Assembly: GCF_004348975.1 (NCBI RefSeq) | Contig: NZ_SMFP01000009.1 | Span: forward strand, 62,001-126,000 | Direction: 5' to 3' | Length of the DNA stretch: 64,000 bases | Source: Antarcticimicrobium sediminis | GTDB lineage: Bacteria; Pseudomonadota; Alphaproteobacteria; Rhodobacterales; Rhodobacteraceae | In this document: in pieces, positions 1-10,747 of the stretch | How the letters are laid out: the number at the start of each line of letters is the position of its first letter | Position numbering within the stretch: the first letter of the stretch is position 1 | Program-made: the position numbers and the translations under genes | Notes under the pieces: generated by a model | What the model saw: only the letters and a program-made list of their open reading frames with translations | The model's database searches: none | Told to the model about the DNA's origin: nothing

Positions 1-1
1 C

Positions 2-511
2 GTGATCTCGATCACCGACGGCCAGATCTTTCTGGAAACCGAACTGTTCTATCAAGGCATCCGTCCTGCTGTGAACACTGGTCTGTCGGTGTCGCGGGTG
101 GGGTCTTCGGCCCAGACCAAGGCGATGTCCTCGGTTGCTGGCCCGGTGAAACTGTCGCTGGCCCAGTATCGCGAGATGGCGGCCTTTGCGCAGTTCGGCT
201 CTGACCTTGACGCCGCAACCCAGCAGCTGCTGGCCCGTGGTGCGCGTCTGACCGAGCTGATGAAGCAGCCGCAGTATTCGCCGCTGTCCAACGCCGAGAT
301 CGTCTGCGTGATCTTCGCTGGCACCAACGGGTATCTTGACAAAGTCGACGTCAAGGACGTGGGTCGTTACGAAGCGGGCCTGCTGGCCTATCTGCGCGGC
401 AAGCGTCAGGATGTGCTGGACTGGATCACCACCGAAGATCCCAAGATCAAAGGCGAAGCCGCTGATCGTGTCAAAGCCGCGCTCGACGAGTTCGCCGCTG
501 ATTTCGCTTAA
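2..511 (+). CDS. atpA: F1 ATP synthase subunit alpha, C-terminal part (5' truncated)
   Basis: The last about 170 codons of the alpha subunit of the F1 catalytic head, cut by the left edge of the window; base 1 is the last base of the preceding codon. The visible part opens with the conserved segment [16 protein letters not shown], followed by [20 protein letters not shown], which carries the conserved alpha-subunit arginine region (SRVGSSAQ) at the alpha/beta interface. The rest is the C-terminal helical domain. It is followed 14 bases later by atpG in the order atpA-G-D-C, as in other alphaproteobacteria, where the F0 genes lie elsewhere. Confidence 0.97.
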   Translation: MISITDGQIFLETELFYQGIRPAVNTGLSVSRVGSSAQTKAMSSVAGPVKLSLAQYREMAAFAQFGSDLDAATQQLLARGARLTELMKQPQYSPLSNAEIVCVIFAGTNGYLDKVDVKDVGRYEAGLLAYLRGKRQDVLDWITTEDPKIKGEAADRVKAALDEFAADFA

Positions 512-525
512 GGAGAGATAAGGCA

Positions 526-1398
526 ATGCCAAGTCTCAAAGACCTTAAAAATCGGATCGAGTCGGTCAAATCGACCCGCAAGATCACAAAAGCCATGCAG
601 ATGGTGGCCGCGGCGAAACTTCGCCGCGCCCAGGAATCCGCTGTCGAGGCCCGGCCCTATGCTGAACGGTTCAATGCCGTGATGGCGGGGTTGGCCGCGT
701 CGGTCGGGGGCAGTGACAGCGCGCCCAAGCTTCTGCGCGGCACCGGCAGCGACCAGGTTCATCTCCTGGTCGTTCTGACGGCCGAACGGGGGCTGTGCGG
801 CGGGTTCAACGGCAACATCGCCAAACTGGCCCGTGGTCATGCTGAAAAGCTCACGGCCCAGGGCAAGACGGTCAAGATCCTGACCGTTGGCAAGAAGGGT
901 CGGGACGCCATCAAGCGCGATTTCGGCAAGTACTTCGTTGGCCATGTGGACCTGGGCGAGGTCAAGCGGGTGGGCTATGCCGACGCGCAGGGCATCGCCA
1001 AGGACATCCTCGACCGTTTCGACGCGGAAGAATTCGACGTAGCGACGATCTTTTTCGCCGAATTCATCAACGTTGTGACACAGGTGCCGACCGCGCAGCA
1101 GATCATCCCGGCCAAGTTCGATGCGACGGCCGAGGGCGAAAGCACGCTCTATGATTACGAGCCCGACGAAGAGGCCATTCTGGCTGATCTTCTGCCCAAG
1201 GGTGTGGCCACCGCGATTTTCAGCGCGCTGCTGGAAAACGGGGCCTCGGAACAGGGCGCACGGATGAGCGCGATGGACAATGCCACCCGCAACGCGGGCG
1301 ATATGATCGACAGGCTGACCATCCAGTACAACCGCTCGCGTCAGGCCGTTATCACCAACGAGCTGATTGAAATCATTTCGGGCGCGGAAGCCCTGTAA
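526..1398 (+). CDS. atpG: F1 ATP synthase subunit gamma
   Basis: Central rotor shaft of F1, 290 residues, a normal length. The N-terminus has the family pattern [20 protein letters not shown] and [14 protein letters not shown], the long coiled-coil helix that enters the alpha3beta3 ring. The C-terminal helix contains [15 protein letters not shown], the gamma-subunit signature. The ATG follows an aaggagagataa ribosome site. It sits 14 bases after atpA and 21 bases before atpD, so it is co-transcribed. Confidence 0.98.
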   Translation: MPSLKDLKNRIESVKSTRKITKAMQMVAAAKLRRAQESAVEARPYAERFNAVMAGLAASVGGSDSAPKLLRGTGSDQVHLLVVLTAERGLCGGFNGNIAKLARGHAEKLTAQGKTVKILTVGKKGRDAIKRDFGKYFVGHVDLGEVKRVGYADAQGIAKDILDRFDAEEFDVATIFFAEFINVVTQVPTAQQIIPAKFDATAEGESTLYDYEPDEEAILADLLPKGVATAIFSALLENGASEQGARMSAMDNATRNAGDMIDRLTIQYNRSRQAVITNELIEIISGAEAL

Positions 1399-2844
<1,446 letters not shown>

Positions 2845-2855
2845 GGAGCGCCCTC

Positions 2856-3272
2856 ATGGCAGATACAATGCAATTTGACCTCGTCAGCCCGGAGCGCCGC
2901 CTCGCGTCGCTTCAGGTGAGCGCGGTCCAGATCCCCGGCGCCGATGGCGACATGACGGCAATGCCTGATCATGCTCCGCTTATCACCACGCTGCGTCCGG
3001 GCGTGCTGCGGATCGAGAGCCCGGAAGGCAATTCCGAGTTTCTCGTGACCGGTGGTTTTGCTGAGATCGGGACCGACACCATGTCGGTGCTGGCCGAAAA
3101 GGCGATCCCGGTGACCGAAGTAACCCGTTCTCATCTTGATGAGATGGTTGCCGAGGCCCGCACCGCGCATGAGGCTGCCAAGGCGGCCTCGGGCACAGCG
3201 CCCAGCATCGTGGACGACGCGGCCAAGCTTCTGGCTGACATGGAGGCTTTGGGCGATCACATGAGCCTGTGA
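2856..3272 (+). CDS. atpC: F1 ATP synthase subunit epsilon
   Basis: Epsilon subunit of 138 residues, which couples gamma rotation to the c-ring and can restrain ATP hydrolysis. The N-terminal beta-sandwich is clear ([34 protein letters not shown]) and a short C-terminal helical part follows. It is the last gene of the atp operon, 11 bases after atpD with an aaggag ribosome site, and is followed by a strong intrinsic terminator. Confidence 0.97.
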   Translation: MADTMQFDLVSPERRLASLQVSAVQIPGADGDMTAMPDHAPLITTLRPGVLRIESPEGNSEFLVTGGFAEIGTDTMSVLAEKAIPVTEVTRSHLDEMVAEARTAHEAAKAASGTAPSIVDDAAKLLADMEALGDHMSL

Positions 3273-3306
3273 CCCCCTGACGGCTTTGCAGCCTGACCAC
3301 TATTTG

Positions 3307-3337
3307 AACCGGCCCCGTCTTGGGGCCGGTTTTATTT
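3307..3337 (+). terminator. Intrinsic terminator of the atp operon
   Basis: A perfect 10-bp stem (AACCGGCCCC at 3307-3316 paired with GGGGCCGGTT at 3322-3331) with a 5-base loop, followed by a T-rich run (ttattttg). It lies 35 bases after the atpC stop and separates the atp operon from the lectin gene. Confidence 0.92.
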
Positions 3338-3409
3338 TGACAACAGCGGTTCAAACAGGCTTGCTGTGTTGATGTGCGACCAACACTGCGAACAATACTG
3401 CGGACCGGT

Positions 3410-3760
3410 ATGAAAAGACTTGAAAATCACCTCATCGGCATCGACCAGGGCGATGTGCCGCTGTTTTCCGATTTTGAGGATGGCGGTGAAATGTGGACTG
3501 GCGCGGGGCCCCGGGAACGGCGTCGGGCCATCCGGTTCAGCGAACCCTTTCGGGCACCGCCTGCGGTACAGGTCTCGATCTCATTGCTGGACGCGGATAC
3601 CGATGCGGCGATCCGCGCCGAACTGACGGTGGACACCATCACCCCCGACGGGTGCGAGATCGTTTTCCGGACCTGGATGAACACGCGTATCGCGCGTATT
3701 CGCGTCGCATGGATGGCGATTGGTTCGCTCAATCACGATGACGACTGGGCGATCAACTGA
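3410..3760 (+). CDS. H-type lectin domain protein
   Basis: A 116-residue protein made almost entirely of one H-type (Helix pomatia agglutinin-like) lectin fold. The typical pattern is visible: MWTGAGPRERRR, then a hydrophobic segment with F..PF..PPAVQVSISLLD, and a final strand ending in RIARIRVAWMAIG. I prefer the ATG at 3410; an in-frame GTG at 3374 would add 12 residues without family support. There is no signal peptide, so a cytoplasmic or non-classically exported protein is likely. It lies between the atp terminator and convergent prs. The sugar specificity, if any, cannot be read from the sequence. Confidence 0.8.
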   Translation: MKRLENHLIGIDQGDVPLFSDFEDGGEMWTGAGPRERRRAIRFSEPFRAPPAVQVSISLLDADTDAAIRAELTVDTITPDGCEIVFRTWMNTRIARIRVAWMAIGSLNHDDDWAIN

Positions 3761-3779
3761 CCGCCCGTCGCCAAGTGGT

Positions 3780-4799
3780 TCAGTCCATCGTGTAAAGCGA
3801 CTCATAGATCGGCGACAGGGTCTTGTCCTCGAACAGGGACGAGACCGAGGTGCCGTACCAGATGTTCAGGATCGCCTGCGCAAAGATCGGCGCGGTTGGC
3901 ACGATGCGGATATTGGGCGCCGCGAGCACTGCTGCCGTGGGCTCGATCGTGTCGGTCAGGACCAAGGTTTTCATCACCGAATTGGTCACTCGTTCCACCG
4001 CCGGGCCACTCATCACCCCGTGGGTGATATAGGCGTGAACCTCTTTCGCGCCCTTTTCCAGCAGCACTTCGGCGGCCTTGCACAGGGTACCGGCGGTATC
4101 GCACATGTCATCCACGATGACGCAAACCTTGTCGGTGACATCGCCGATCACCGTCATCTCGGCGATTTCGCCGGGTTTTTCGCGGCGCTTGTCCACGATT
4201 GCCAGCGGCGAATTGATCCGTTTGGCCAGTTCACGCGCACGGGCGACGCCGCCCACATCCGGCGAGACGATCATCAGATCGCTCATCTGCTCCTTGAAAT
4301 TCGCCTTGATGTCGAGCGCGAAGATCGGCGAGGCATAGAGGTTATCAACAGGAATGTCGAAGAAGCCCTGGATTTGTGCCGCGTGCAGATCCATGGTCAG
4401 CACCCGTTCGATCCCGGCCTCGGTCAGCAGGTTGGCCACCAGCTTGGCGCTGATCGGCGTGCGCGCCTTGGTGCGGCGATCCTGACGGGCATAGCCGAAA
4501 TAGGGGATCACGGCGGTGATGCGCGATGCCGAGGACCGGCGCAGCGCGTCGGACATGATCAGCAGTTCCATGAGGTTGTCATTGGCCGGGTTCGAGGTTG
4601 GCTGGATCAGGAACATGTCCTCGCCGCGCACGTTCTCGTAGACTTCGACGAAGATCTCGCCGTCGTTGAAGCGTTCGACGCGGGCATCGACCAGCCCGAG
4701 GTTGACACCCCGGTGCATGCTCATGCGGCGCGCTATCGCTTCTGCCAGAGGAAGGTTTGCGTTCCCAGCGATAAGCTTGGGTTCGTTCAAAGTGGCCAT
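3780..4799 (-). CDS. prs: Ribose-phosphate pyrophosphokinase
   Basis: Makes PRPP from ribose-5-phosphate and ATP, feeding purine, pyrimidine, histidine and NAD synthesis. It has 339 residues from the ATG at 4799 ([20 protein letters not shown]); an upstream in-frame ATG at 4853 gives an atypical extension. Key segments are the flexible loop [15 protein letters not shown] (about 106-120), the ribose-phosphate site [15 protein letters not shown] (about 136-150) and the PRPP loop [10 protein letters not shown] (about 229-238). It converges on the lectin gene and is divergent from the isomerase gene at 4907. Confidence 0.97.
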   Translation of the reverse strand: MATLNEPKLIAGNANLPLAEAIARRMSMHRGVNLGLVDARVERFNDGEIFVEVYENVRGEDMFLIQPTSNPANDNLMELLIMSDALRRSSASRITAVIPYFGYARQDRRTKARTPISAKLVANLLTEAGIERVLTMDLHAAQIQGFFDIPVDNLYASPIFALDIKANFKEQMSDLMIVSPDVGGVARARELAKRINSPLAIVDKRREKPGEIAEMTVIGDVTDKVCVIVDDMCDTAGTLCKAAEVLLEKGAKEVHAYITHGVMSGPAVERVTNSVMKTLVLTDTIEPTAAVLAAPNIRIVPTAPIFAQAILNIWYGTSVSSLFEDKTLSPIYESLYTMD

Positions 4800-4906
4800 G
4801 GGCTGATTTCCTCGGGGAGCAAGGTCTGTGTGACAGAATCGTGATGTTGACATGGCTTAGCATGGCCTTACGGTCGCGCAAAGATTTCGGCAGGAGAAAT
4901 GCAAAG

Positions 4907-5509
4907 ATGCCACACCATATTGACTACTTCTTTTCGACCCTTTCGCCGTATGTCTATCTTGCAGGGACGCGTCTGGAAGCAATTGCCGCTGAAAACGGCG
5001 CCACGATCACCTATAAACCCGTGGACCTGATGGCGCTGTTCCCGCGGACCGGCGGAACCAGCCCGGCCGAACGGCACCCGGCGCGGTTGGACTATCGCGC
5101 GCAGGAATTGCCGCGTCAGGCAAAAAAGCTGGGCCTGCCCTTTCATCTCAAGCCGGCGCATTGGCCGACCAACCCGGCGCCTTCCTCTTATGCGATCATT
5201 GCGGCGCAAAATGCCGGGGGCGGCGATCTGGGCGCATTGGTGCAGAACATCATGTGCGCCTCTTGGGCCGAGGAAAAGGACATCGCCGACGATGCTGTGA
5301 TTCGCGACGCGCTGGAGCAGGCGGGGTTTGATCCGGCGTTGAGCGATAGCGGGCTGCTGGCCGGGGCCGAAACCTATGGCGCCAATCTCGAAGAGGCTGC
5401 CGCGCGCGGCGTGTTTGGCTCGCCGTTCTATATCACCGATACGGGGCAGAAGTTCTGGGGACAGGACCGGTTGGAGGATCTGGGCGCCTCGCTCGCCGGG
5501 CGGCTGTAA
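4907..5509 (+). CDS. DsbA-family 2-hydroxychromene-2-carboxylate isomerase-like protein
   Basis: A 200-residue protein of the kappa-class GST / 2-hydroxychromene-2-carboxylate isomerase group in the DsbA superfamily. The N-terminal HIDYFFSTLSPYVYLA is the diagnostic strand-turn: SxxSPY replaces the CxxC of true disulfide oxidoreductases and positions glutathione. The C-terminal GVFGSPFYIT carries the cis-proline. The ATG at 4907 follows a caggagaa ribosome site. Its stop overlaps the start of the next gene (TAATG), so the two are co-translated. The substrate is unknown; aromatic degradation or general GSH-dependent isomerisation is possible. Confidence 0.88.
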   Translation: MPHHIDYFFSTLSPYVYLAGTRLEAIAAENGATITYKPVDLMALFPRTGGTSPAERHPARLDYRAQELPRQAKKLGLPFHLKPAHWPTNPAPSSYAIIAAQNAGGGDLGALVQNIMCASWAEEKDIADDAVIRDALEQAGFDPALSDSGLLAGAETYGANLEEAAARGVFGSPFYITDTGQKFWGQDRLEDLGASLAGRL

Positions 5510-6333
5510 TGGACGGGCAGGGGGGGATTCAGCCGGTCTTTTCCCGCCACTTCGGCCACGGCTCGCGTCAGGTTCTGGCGATCCATTGCACCTTGGCGCA
5601 GTCCGGGGCCTGGCGCGGGCTGGCGGCGCAACTGGAGGAGGAGGCGACATTTACCGCCTTCGACATGCTGGGCCACGGCCGCAGCCCTGACTGGGACGGG
5701 CGCGGCGATCCGCAGGACCGCATCACCGAGATCGCAGAGAGTTTTCTTACCGATCAGATGGCCGATCAGATGGATGTGATCGGCCATTCCTTTGGGGCCA
5801 CGGTGGCGCTGCGGTTGGCGGTCGCCCATCCGGAGCGGGTGCGCTCTCTCACCTTGCTCGAGCCGGTCTATTTCTGTTTCGCGATGCAGGACGACCCCGA
5901 GAGCGTTGCCGCACACGATGCGGATGCCGCCGCTTTCACAGAGCAGTTGGACCGCGGCGCCTACGGCGAGGGGGCGCGGCTTTTCAACGAGATGTGGGGC
6001 GGGGCAGGGCCCAGCTGGGACGAGATGCCCGAAGCCGCCCGCGCCGGAATGATCCGCAGCATCCGCTTTGTGCAGGTCTGCCGCCCGCCGCTCTATGACG
6101 ATTTGGCGGGCATCTTGGAGCCGGGCCAGCTTGACCGGGTGACGATGCCGACGCTGCTGCTTCGGGGAACCGAAAGCCATAGGGTGACGAAAGCGATCAA
6201 TGATGCCATCGCCGGCCGCCTGCCGGATGCGCAAAACATCGTGGTCGAGGGCGCGGGGCATATGTTGCCGATCACCCATCCGGCGGAGGTGGCCGCGCAT
6301 CTGCGGGCGCTGTTCGCCCGCGCGGGGGACTAA
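5509..6333 (+). CDS. Alpha/beta-fold hydrolase
   Basis: A 274-residue cytoplasmic alpha/beta hydrolase. The nucleophile elbow GHSFGA puts the catalytic serine at about residue 94. An oxyanion region is seen near AIHCTLAQSGAW, the acid is probably in the RGTESHRV region, and the histidine is in GAGHMLPITHP near the C-terminus. The start overlaps the previous stop as TAATG, linking it to the GST-kappa-like isomerase. It ends 11 bases before the convergent aldolase gene. The natural substrate cannot be told. Confidence 0.88.
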   Translation: MDGQGGIQPVFSRHFGHGSRQVLAIHCTLAQSGAWRGLAAQLEEEATFTAFDMLGHGRSPDWDGRGDPQDRITEIAESFLTDQMADQMDVIGHSFGATVALRLAVAHPERVRSLTLLEPVYFCFAMQDDPESVAAHDADAAAFTEQLDRGAYGEGARLFNEMWGGAGPSWDEMPEAARAGMIRSIRFVQVCRPPLYDDLAGILEPGQLDRVTMPTLLLRGTESHRVTKAINDAIAGRLPDAQNIVVEGAGHMLPITHPAEVAAHLRALFARAGD

Positions 6334-6344
6334 CTAACCCTCGG

Positions 6345-7388
6345 TCAGTCCTTCAACAAGGCGACAAAGCGGTCGATCAGATCGGCACCGATCGACCAGT
6401 CACACACCAGACGACATCCCAGCAGTTCGGCACCGTCGCCGGTCTCAAGCGGACCATCGTTGAGGTAATACTGTGCGCCCTCGGCCTTGAGCCGCTGGTG
6501 CGTGCTCCGGGGCAGGGCGACATAGATCATGTTCGCCTGCGGTGTATGCTGGAACGTCGCGCCGGCCGCGCGCAGCCCCGCAACCAGCCGCGCGCAGTTG
6601 GCATTGGCCTGCCGCGCCATCTCCAGCCACAGATCGTCGCGCAGATAGCTGTCCATCTGTGCCGAAAGATAGCGGTGCTTGGAAAACAGATGCGCGCCCC
6701 GCTTGCGGCGCAACTCGAATTCCCAGGCCTTGGCCGGATCAAAGAACACCACCGCCTCGGCCCCCATCAACCCGTTCTTGGTGCCGCCAAAGGACACCGC
6801 GTCAACGCCCGCCTTCCATGTCATCTCTGCCGGGCTGCATCCCAGCGCCACCAGCGCATTGGCAAAGCGCGCGCCGTCCAGATGCACCGGCAGCTCATAC
6901 GCCTTTGCGATAGCGGTAAGGCCCTGCAATTCGTCCAGCGAATAGACCGAGCCGCGCTCGGTCACCTGCGTGATCGACACCGGCCCGCGCTGCGGCCCGT
7001 GTACGCCACGGGTTTCTTCGGCCTCGATCGCGGCGCGCAAGGTTTCTGCTGTCATCTTGTCGCTGTCACCCACCAGCGTCAGCTTGGCGCCACCGGAATA
7101 GAATTCCGGCGCGTTGCATTCATCCTCGTGGATATGGGCGACGGGCGAGCAAAAGATGGTGTCCCACGGGTTGGCGAGGGTCGCCAGAGCCAGTGAATTC
7201 GCCGCCGTTCCGGTTGCCACCAGAAAGACCGCGGCCTCGGGGGCCTCAAACAGCGTGCGGATACGGTCGCGGACCTGATCCATCAGCGCATCGGCGCCAT
7301 AGCCCAAGGCATAGCCGGTATTGGCTTGCGCCAGGGCTGCCATCACCTTGGGGTGGACCGGGCCGGTATTGTCGGAGGCAAAAAACAT
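6345..7388 (-). CDS. Low-specificity L-threonine aldolase family protein (PLP)
   Basis: A 347-residue fold-type I PLP enzyme of the threonine aldolase / beta-eliminating lyase family. It begins FFASDNTGPVHPKVM and has the cofactor loop TGTAANSLAL at about 60-69. The Schiff-base lysine is about Lys204 in SFGGTKNGLMGAEAV, and HLDGARFANAL (about 169-179) holds the aspartate that contacts the pyridine nitrogen. It probably splits L-threonine or L-allo-threonine into glycine and acetaldehyde. The start overlaps the stop of the Cys-cluster gene (TGATG), so it is the last gene of the ribF operon. Confidence 0.92.
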   Translation of the reverse strand: MFFASDNTGPVHPKVMAALAQANTGYALGYGADALMDQVRDRIRTLFEAPEAAVFLVATGTAANSLALATLANPWDTIFCSPVAHIHEDECNAPEFYSGGAKLTLVGDSDKMTAETLRAAIEAEETRGVHGPQRGPVSITQVTERGSVYSLDELQGLTAIAKAYELPVHLDGARFANALVALGCSPAEMTWKAGVDAVSFGGTKNGLMGAEAVVFFDPAKAWEFELRRKRGAHLFSKHRYLSAQMDSYLRDDLWLEMARQANANCARLVAGLRAAGATFQHTPQANMIYVALPRSTHQRLKAEGAQYYLNDGPLETGDGAELLGCRLVCDWSIGADLIDRFVALLKD

Positions 7389-7858
7389 CAGGTCGGCTCC
7401 TCAATGATGTAGTCGTCCCAGTCTTCTTCCGGGATCTCGAATTCCGGCACCGTTCGGTTCCGTACAGAAACGCCGGCGGAATGTACGCTTTCCGCCGTGC
7501 CCGAGATCAGCGGGTGCCAGTCGAAAAGCGGCTTGCCCTCCCAAAGCAGGCGATAGGCGCAGGTCTGCGGCATCCAATAGGCGTGCTCGTCAATGTTTTC
7601 AGGACGCAGCACGATGCATTCGGGCACGAACTGGTGCCGGATCTCGTATTGCGCGCAGCGGCAGGTGGTGTCGTCAAGCAGCCGACAGGCAACGCGGGTC
7701 AGCTCGACCTCGCCGGTGTCCTCGTCTTCCAGTTTGTTCAGGCAGCATTTGCCGCAGCCATCACACAGCGCCTCCCACTCGGGGGCGGTCATCTTGCGCA
7801 GCGGCTTGTGTTCCCAAAAGCGCGGGGACAGGCCGGATCTGTCGATAGGGTCGCTCAT
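7388..7858 (-). CDS. YcgN-type (UPF0260) cysteine cluster protein
   Basis: A 156-residue cytoplasmic protein rich in conserved cysteines: CDGCGKCCLN, CRLLDDTTCRCAQY, PECIVL and a later TCAYRLL. This pattern is typical of the YcgN/YkgJ zinc- or iron-cluster family. The ATG at 7858 overlaps the ribF stop as ATGA and the gene ends within the aldolase start, so translation is coupled on both sides. The function of the family is not established. An upstream in-frame start at 7891 lies inside ribF and is not needed. Confidence 0.92.
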   Translation of the reverse strand: MSDPIDRSGLSPRFWEHKPLRKMTAPEWEALCDGCGKCCLNKLEDEDTGEVELTRVACRLLDDTTCRCAQYEIRHQFVPECIVLRPENIDEHAYWMPQTCAYRLLWEGKPLFDWHPLISGTAESVHSAGVSVRNRTVPEFEIPEEDWDDYIIEEPT

Positions 7859-8787
7859 CGTTTGTCCAGAATGTCGCGGGACCGGGCGCAATCGCCATCC
7901 ATCTGCGCGATCAGCGCATCAAGGCTTTCGAACTGCATTTCAGGGCGCAGATACTCCACCAGCCCGACCGAAAGGGTGGCGCCGTAGAGGTCGCCGGAAA
8001 AATCAAAGATATAGGTTTCGATATTGGGAACCTCGCCGCCGAACATGGGCCGCACACCCAGCGACGCCGCGCCCTGATAGCTGCCCTTGTGTGGCCCGTC
8101 GAGCACGTCGACCAGCACCGCATAGACGCCGAAGGCGGGCGGGTGCAGCCCCTCGATCGACATGTTGGCGGTCGGAAAGCCCAGATCGCGCCCACGCTGT
8201 TCGCCGCCGATGACGACCCCCTCGATCCGGTGCCAATGGCCCAGCATCGCCGCCGCCTCGCGCGGTCGGCCTTCGCTGAGCGCGGTGCGGATCGCGGTGG
8301 AGGAGATGGTGTTGTCGGACTGTTCCAGCAGCGGCGCGACGGTGACGCCAAACCCCATCTGTTGTCCAAAGCGGACCAGATCGTCGGCGGTGCCAGCGCG
8401 GCCTTTGCCAAAACAGAAATCCGCCCCGACAACCACATGCGCCACGCCCAGCCCCTCGGCCAGCACGGTGCGGGCAAAATCCTCGGGCGTGAGCCCGGCA
8501 AGGGCGGCGTTGAAATTCAGCTCATAGAGCTTTTCGACCCCCAGCTTTTCCAGCCGGTGCGCCCGTGCGCCGCGACGCATCAGCCGGAAGGGCGGGCTTT
8601 GCGGGGCGAAGTATTCGCGTGGATGCGGCTCGAACGTGATGATGCCCAGCGGCGCCTGTGGTGCCGCCGCGCGCGCCAATTGGATCACCGATTGGTGGCC
8701 GATGTGGACGCCGTCGAAATTGCCGATCGCGGCGCTGGCACCACGATCTTGAGGCTCGACAAACTGATAGTCCCGAATGATCCGCAT
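7855..8787 (-). CDS. ribF: Bifunctional riboflavin kinase / FAD synthetase
   Basis: 310 residues with the two usual modules. The N-terminal FMN adenylyltransferase domain has IGNFDGVHIGHQ (about 21-32) with the HxGH nucleotidyl-transfer motif and ADFCFGKGRAG. The C-terminal flavokinase domain has GRDLGFPTANM and the GVYAVLVDV segment. It converts riboflavin to FMN and FMN to FAD. It is the first gene of a three-gene overlapped operon with the Cys-cluster protein and the aldolase. A 57-base gap separates it from the MaoC gene upstream on the same strand. Confidence 0.96.
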   Translation of the reverse strand: MRIIRDYQFVEPQDRGASAAIGNFDGVHIGHQSVIQLARAAAPQAPLGIITFEPHPREYFAPQSPPFRLMRRGARAHRLEKLGVEKLYELNFNAALAGLTPEDFARTVLAEGLGVAHVVVGADFCFGKGRAGTADDLVRFGQQMGFGVTVAPLLEQSDNTISSTAIRTALSEGRPREAAAMLGHWHRIEGVVIGGEQRGRDLGFPTANMSIEGLHPPAFGVYAVLVDVLDGPHKGSYQGAASLGVRPMFGGEVPNIETYIFDFSGDLYGATLSVGLVEYLRPEMQFESLDALIAQMDGDCARSRDILDKR

Positions 8788-8844
8788 AGGCGATGCCTAG
8801 CGTCCCGCGCCGCCGGGCGCAAGACGCGCTTGGGCGCGCTGGGA

Positions 8845-9288
8845 TCAGTCGAACTTGCGGCTGGGGGCGAGCACGGTGGCCTCGCCCGCCAGAACCTTCT
8901 TGCCATCCACCGAGCAAAAGCAATCCAGCTTGACCCGACGTTTGGCGACGTCGAAATCGATCACCTTGACCTCGGCATAGACCGTGTCGCCGGGGCGCAC
9001 GGGGGCAAGGAATTTCAGGGTTTGGCCCATATAGATGGTGCCATGCCCCGGCAGCTGTTCACCGATCACGGCCGAGATCAGCCCGGCGGTCAGCATGCCG
9101 TGGGCGATTCGCCCCTCAAAGATGGTGTCCTGCGCGTAGGCGTCGTCCAGATGCACCGGGTTCCGGTCGGTGGAGACCTGCGCGAACATCTCGATATCCG
9201 CGTCCGTTACCACTTTGCGAAGGTGGCGGGTCATGCCCATCTCGATGTCTTCGATACAGATCGTGCCGCGGGGCAGGTTGTCCAACAT
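8845..9288 (-). CDS. MaoC-family hotdog dehydratase, (R)-enoyl-CoA hydratase-like
   Basis: A 147-residue single hotdog domain. The hydratase signature STDRNPVHLDD (Asp41 and His46) and GRIAHGMLTAGL are intact, matching the Asp/His dyad of (R)-specific enoyl-CoA hydratases such as PhaJ. The ATG at 9288 follows an AGAGGA ribosome site; the longer form from 9306 would lose it. It could supply (R)-3-hydroxyacyl-CoA to the PHA synthase encoded 32 kb away, but the sequence alone does not separate PhaJ-like from other MaoC roles. Confidence 0.9.
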   Translation of the reverse strand: MLDNLPRGTICIEDIEMGMTRHLRKVVTDADIEMFAQVSTDRNPVHLDDAYAQDTIFEGRIAHGMLTAGLISAVIGEQLPGHGTIYMGQTLKFLAPVRPGDTVYAEVKVIDFDVAKRRVKLDCFCSVDGKKVLAGEATVLAPSRKFD

Positions 9289-9391
9289 ATCGTCCTCTTG
9301 TCTCATCTGAGCCGCAATAAATATGCGCCATAACTGGAGGTCACGGCAACTTTATTACTTTGCAGGTGCAGAAAATCAAGCGGTTTTTATG

Positions 9392-10267
9392 TTAGCGCAA
9401 TTGTCCGATGGCAAAGCTGGGCGCGGCTTTCTCGGTTTCCAGAAAGGCGCTCAGGGCCTGCGGGTCCGGTTGCTGCGTGGTCTGGGTGTCGCGCGCCGAC
9501 AGCCCGCCGGTGATGAAGAGGGAATCGATATCCTCGCCCATGGCACCGGCGATATCCGTGTGGATACCATCGCCGATGGCGAGGATCGCGGCGTTGGGCA
9601 CATCCTTGCCCATCTCGATCAAACGGCGGCGGGCGAGGTCATAGATCGGCGGGTGCGGCTTGCCGAAATACAGGCTTTCGCCGCCCATCTCGGTATAAAG
9701 ACGGGCCAAGGCACCGGCGCACCATTCGCGGGTTTCGCCCCGGTCGACCACGATGTCGGGGTTGGCGCAGAGCAGTTTCAGCCCCTTTGTCTTGGCCAGC
9801 AGGAATTCCGGCCGGTTCACCGCCGGGTCGGCCATCGGGTCGAACGGGCCACAGCAGACGATGCCCTCGGCCTCGTTCAGCGGCACGCGGGTGATCGGGG
9901 CGGGATCGTGGATCACGTGCATCGGCTCGAAGAATTCGTGGTCGCGCTCCCATTCGCCCATGAACCAGACCTTTTCGCCGACCACGCCTTCGAACATGGC
10001 GGCGCGGGCGCTGTCGCCGCTGGTGGCGATGGTGTCATAGGCGTCGTCTGGCACGCCGAATGTACGCATCTGGGTGGCGACGCCAACGCGGGGCTTGGGC
10101 GAATTGGTAACCAGCACCACGGTGCCGCCGCCCTTGCGATAGGCCTGCAGCGCCGCAACCGCCGCCGGATAGGCACGCACCCCGTCATGCACACAGCCCC
10201 AGAGATCGACGAACAGAACGTCGTAGCGGTCGGAAATGTCGGAAAGGGCGTTGATGATCTGGGTCAT
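9392..10267 (-). CDS. HAD-superfamily hydrolase, TIGR01459 / NagD-like class IIA
   Basis: A 291-residue HAD phosphatase. Motif I is DLWGCVHDG (nucleophile about Asp21), motif II VLVTNSPKPR, and motif III/IV GDGIHTDIAGA near residue 240. The C2-type cap identifies the NagD/pNPPase class. The DLWG version with N-terminal ISDRYDVLFV is characteristic of the alphaproteobacterial TIGR01459 subfamily, whose substrate is not established. The ATG at 10267 is preferred over 10306 because the extra 13 residues look non-coding. Confidence 0.92.
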   Translation of the reverse strand: MTQIINALSDISDRYDVLFVDLWGCVHDGVRAYPAAVAALQAYRKGGGTVVLVTNSPKPRVGVATQMRTFGVPDDAYDTIATSGDSARAAMFEGVVGEKVWFMGEWERDHEFFEPMHVIHDPAPITRVPLNEAEGIVCCGPFDPMADPAVNRPEFLLAKTKGLKLLCANPDIVVDRGETREWCAGALARLYTEMGGESLYFGKPHPPIYDLARRRLIEMGKDVPNAAILAIGDGIHTDIAGAMGEDIDSLFITGGLSARDTQTTQQPDPQALSAFLETEKAAPSFAIGQLR

Positions 10268-10372
10268 GGGGGCCTGCGGATGGTGGGGGGCGGTGTTTCT
10301 CCGCACTTATGCCCCACGCGTTCCGGTTTGGCCATTGCCTGAATAGGGTGGGCGGCGGAGCGCTGTGAAGGC

Positions 10373-10747
10373 CTAGTTTGGCTTCACTGCAACCCCGCTG
10401 CCGGTCCGGGTGCCCCAGCTGAGGGCCGAGATCTGGGGTTCGGAAATCCGCACATCGACAACTTTGGTTGCCCCGAGTTTGGAGGCGTCTTCGCGCAGTT
10501 TGGTTTCCACCATCGCCACGGTCGGGGCCGGATGGAAGGCCGTCGTCTTGTTCACAGTTACCTTGAGATCCGCCAGTTTCTGCTGGTGGGCGGCATCGAA
10601 CGGCGCGCTGGTCAGCTCCACCTGTTCTGCGCGCACAGCCTCTACGGGGGCCTTGCGCAAGTCCCTGTCGATATTGGTGGTGTCCCAAGTGTCGCAGGCG
10701 GCGACGGGGAGAACGATCACCCCGGCGAGAATGAGTTTTTTGAGCAT
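10373..10747 (-). CDS. Small predicted lipoprotein
   Basis: 124 residues with a clear lipoprotein signal: MLKKLILAGVIVLPVAAC, lipobox VAAC, lipidated Cys18. The mature part starts DTWDTTNIDRDLRKAP and ends SALSWGTRTGSGVAVKPN. There is no Lol avoidance Asp-Asp pair, but Asp at +2 is present, so inner-membrane retention is possible by the E. coli rule, which may not hold in alphaproteobacteria. It is a single gene between the HAD phosphatase and DUF1294 genes. I do not recognise a family, and the function is unknown. Confidence 0.82.
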   Translation of the reverse strand: MLKKLILAGVIVLPVAACDTWDTTNIDRDLRKAPVEAVRAEQVELTSAPFDAAHQQKLADLKVTVNKTTAFHPAPTVAMVETKLREDASKLGATKVVDVRISEPQISALSWGTRTGSGVAVKPN

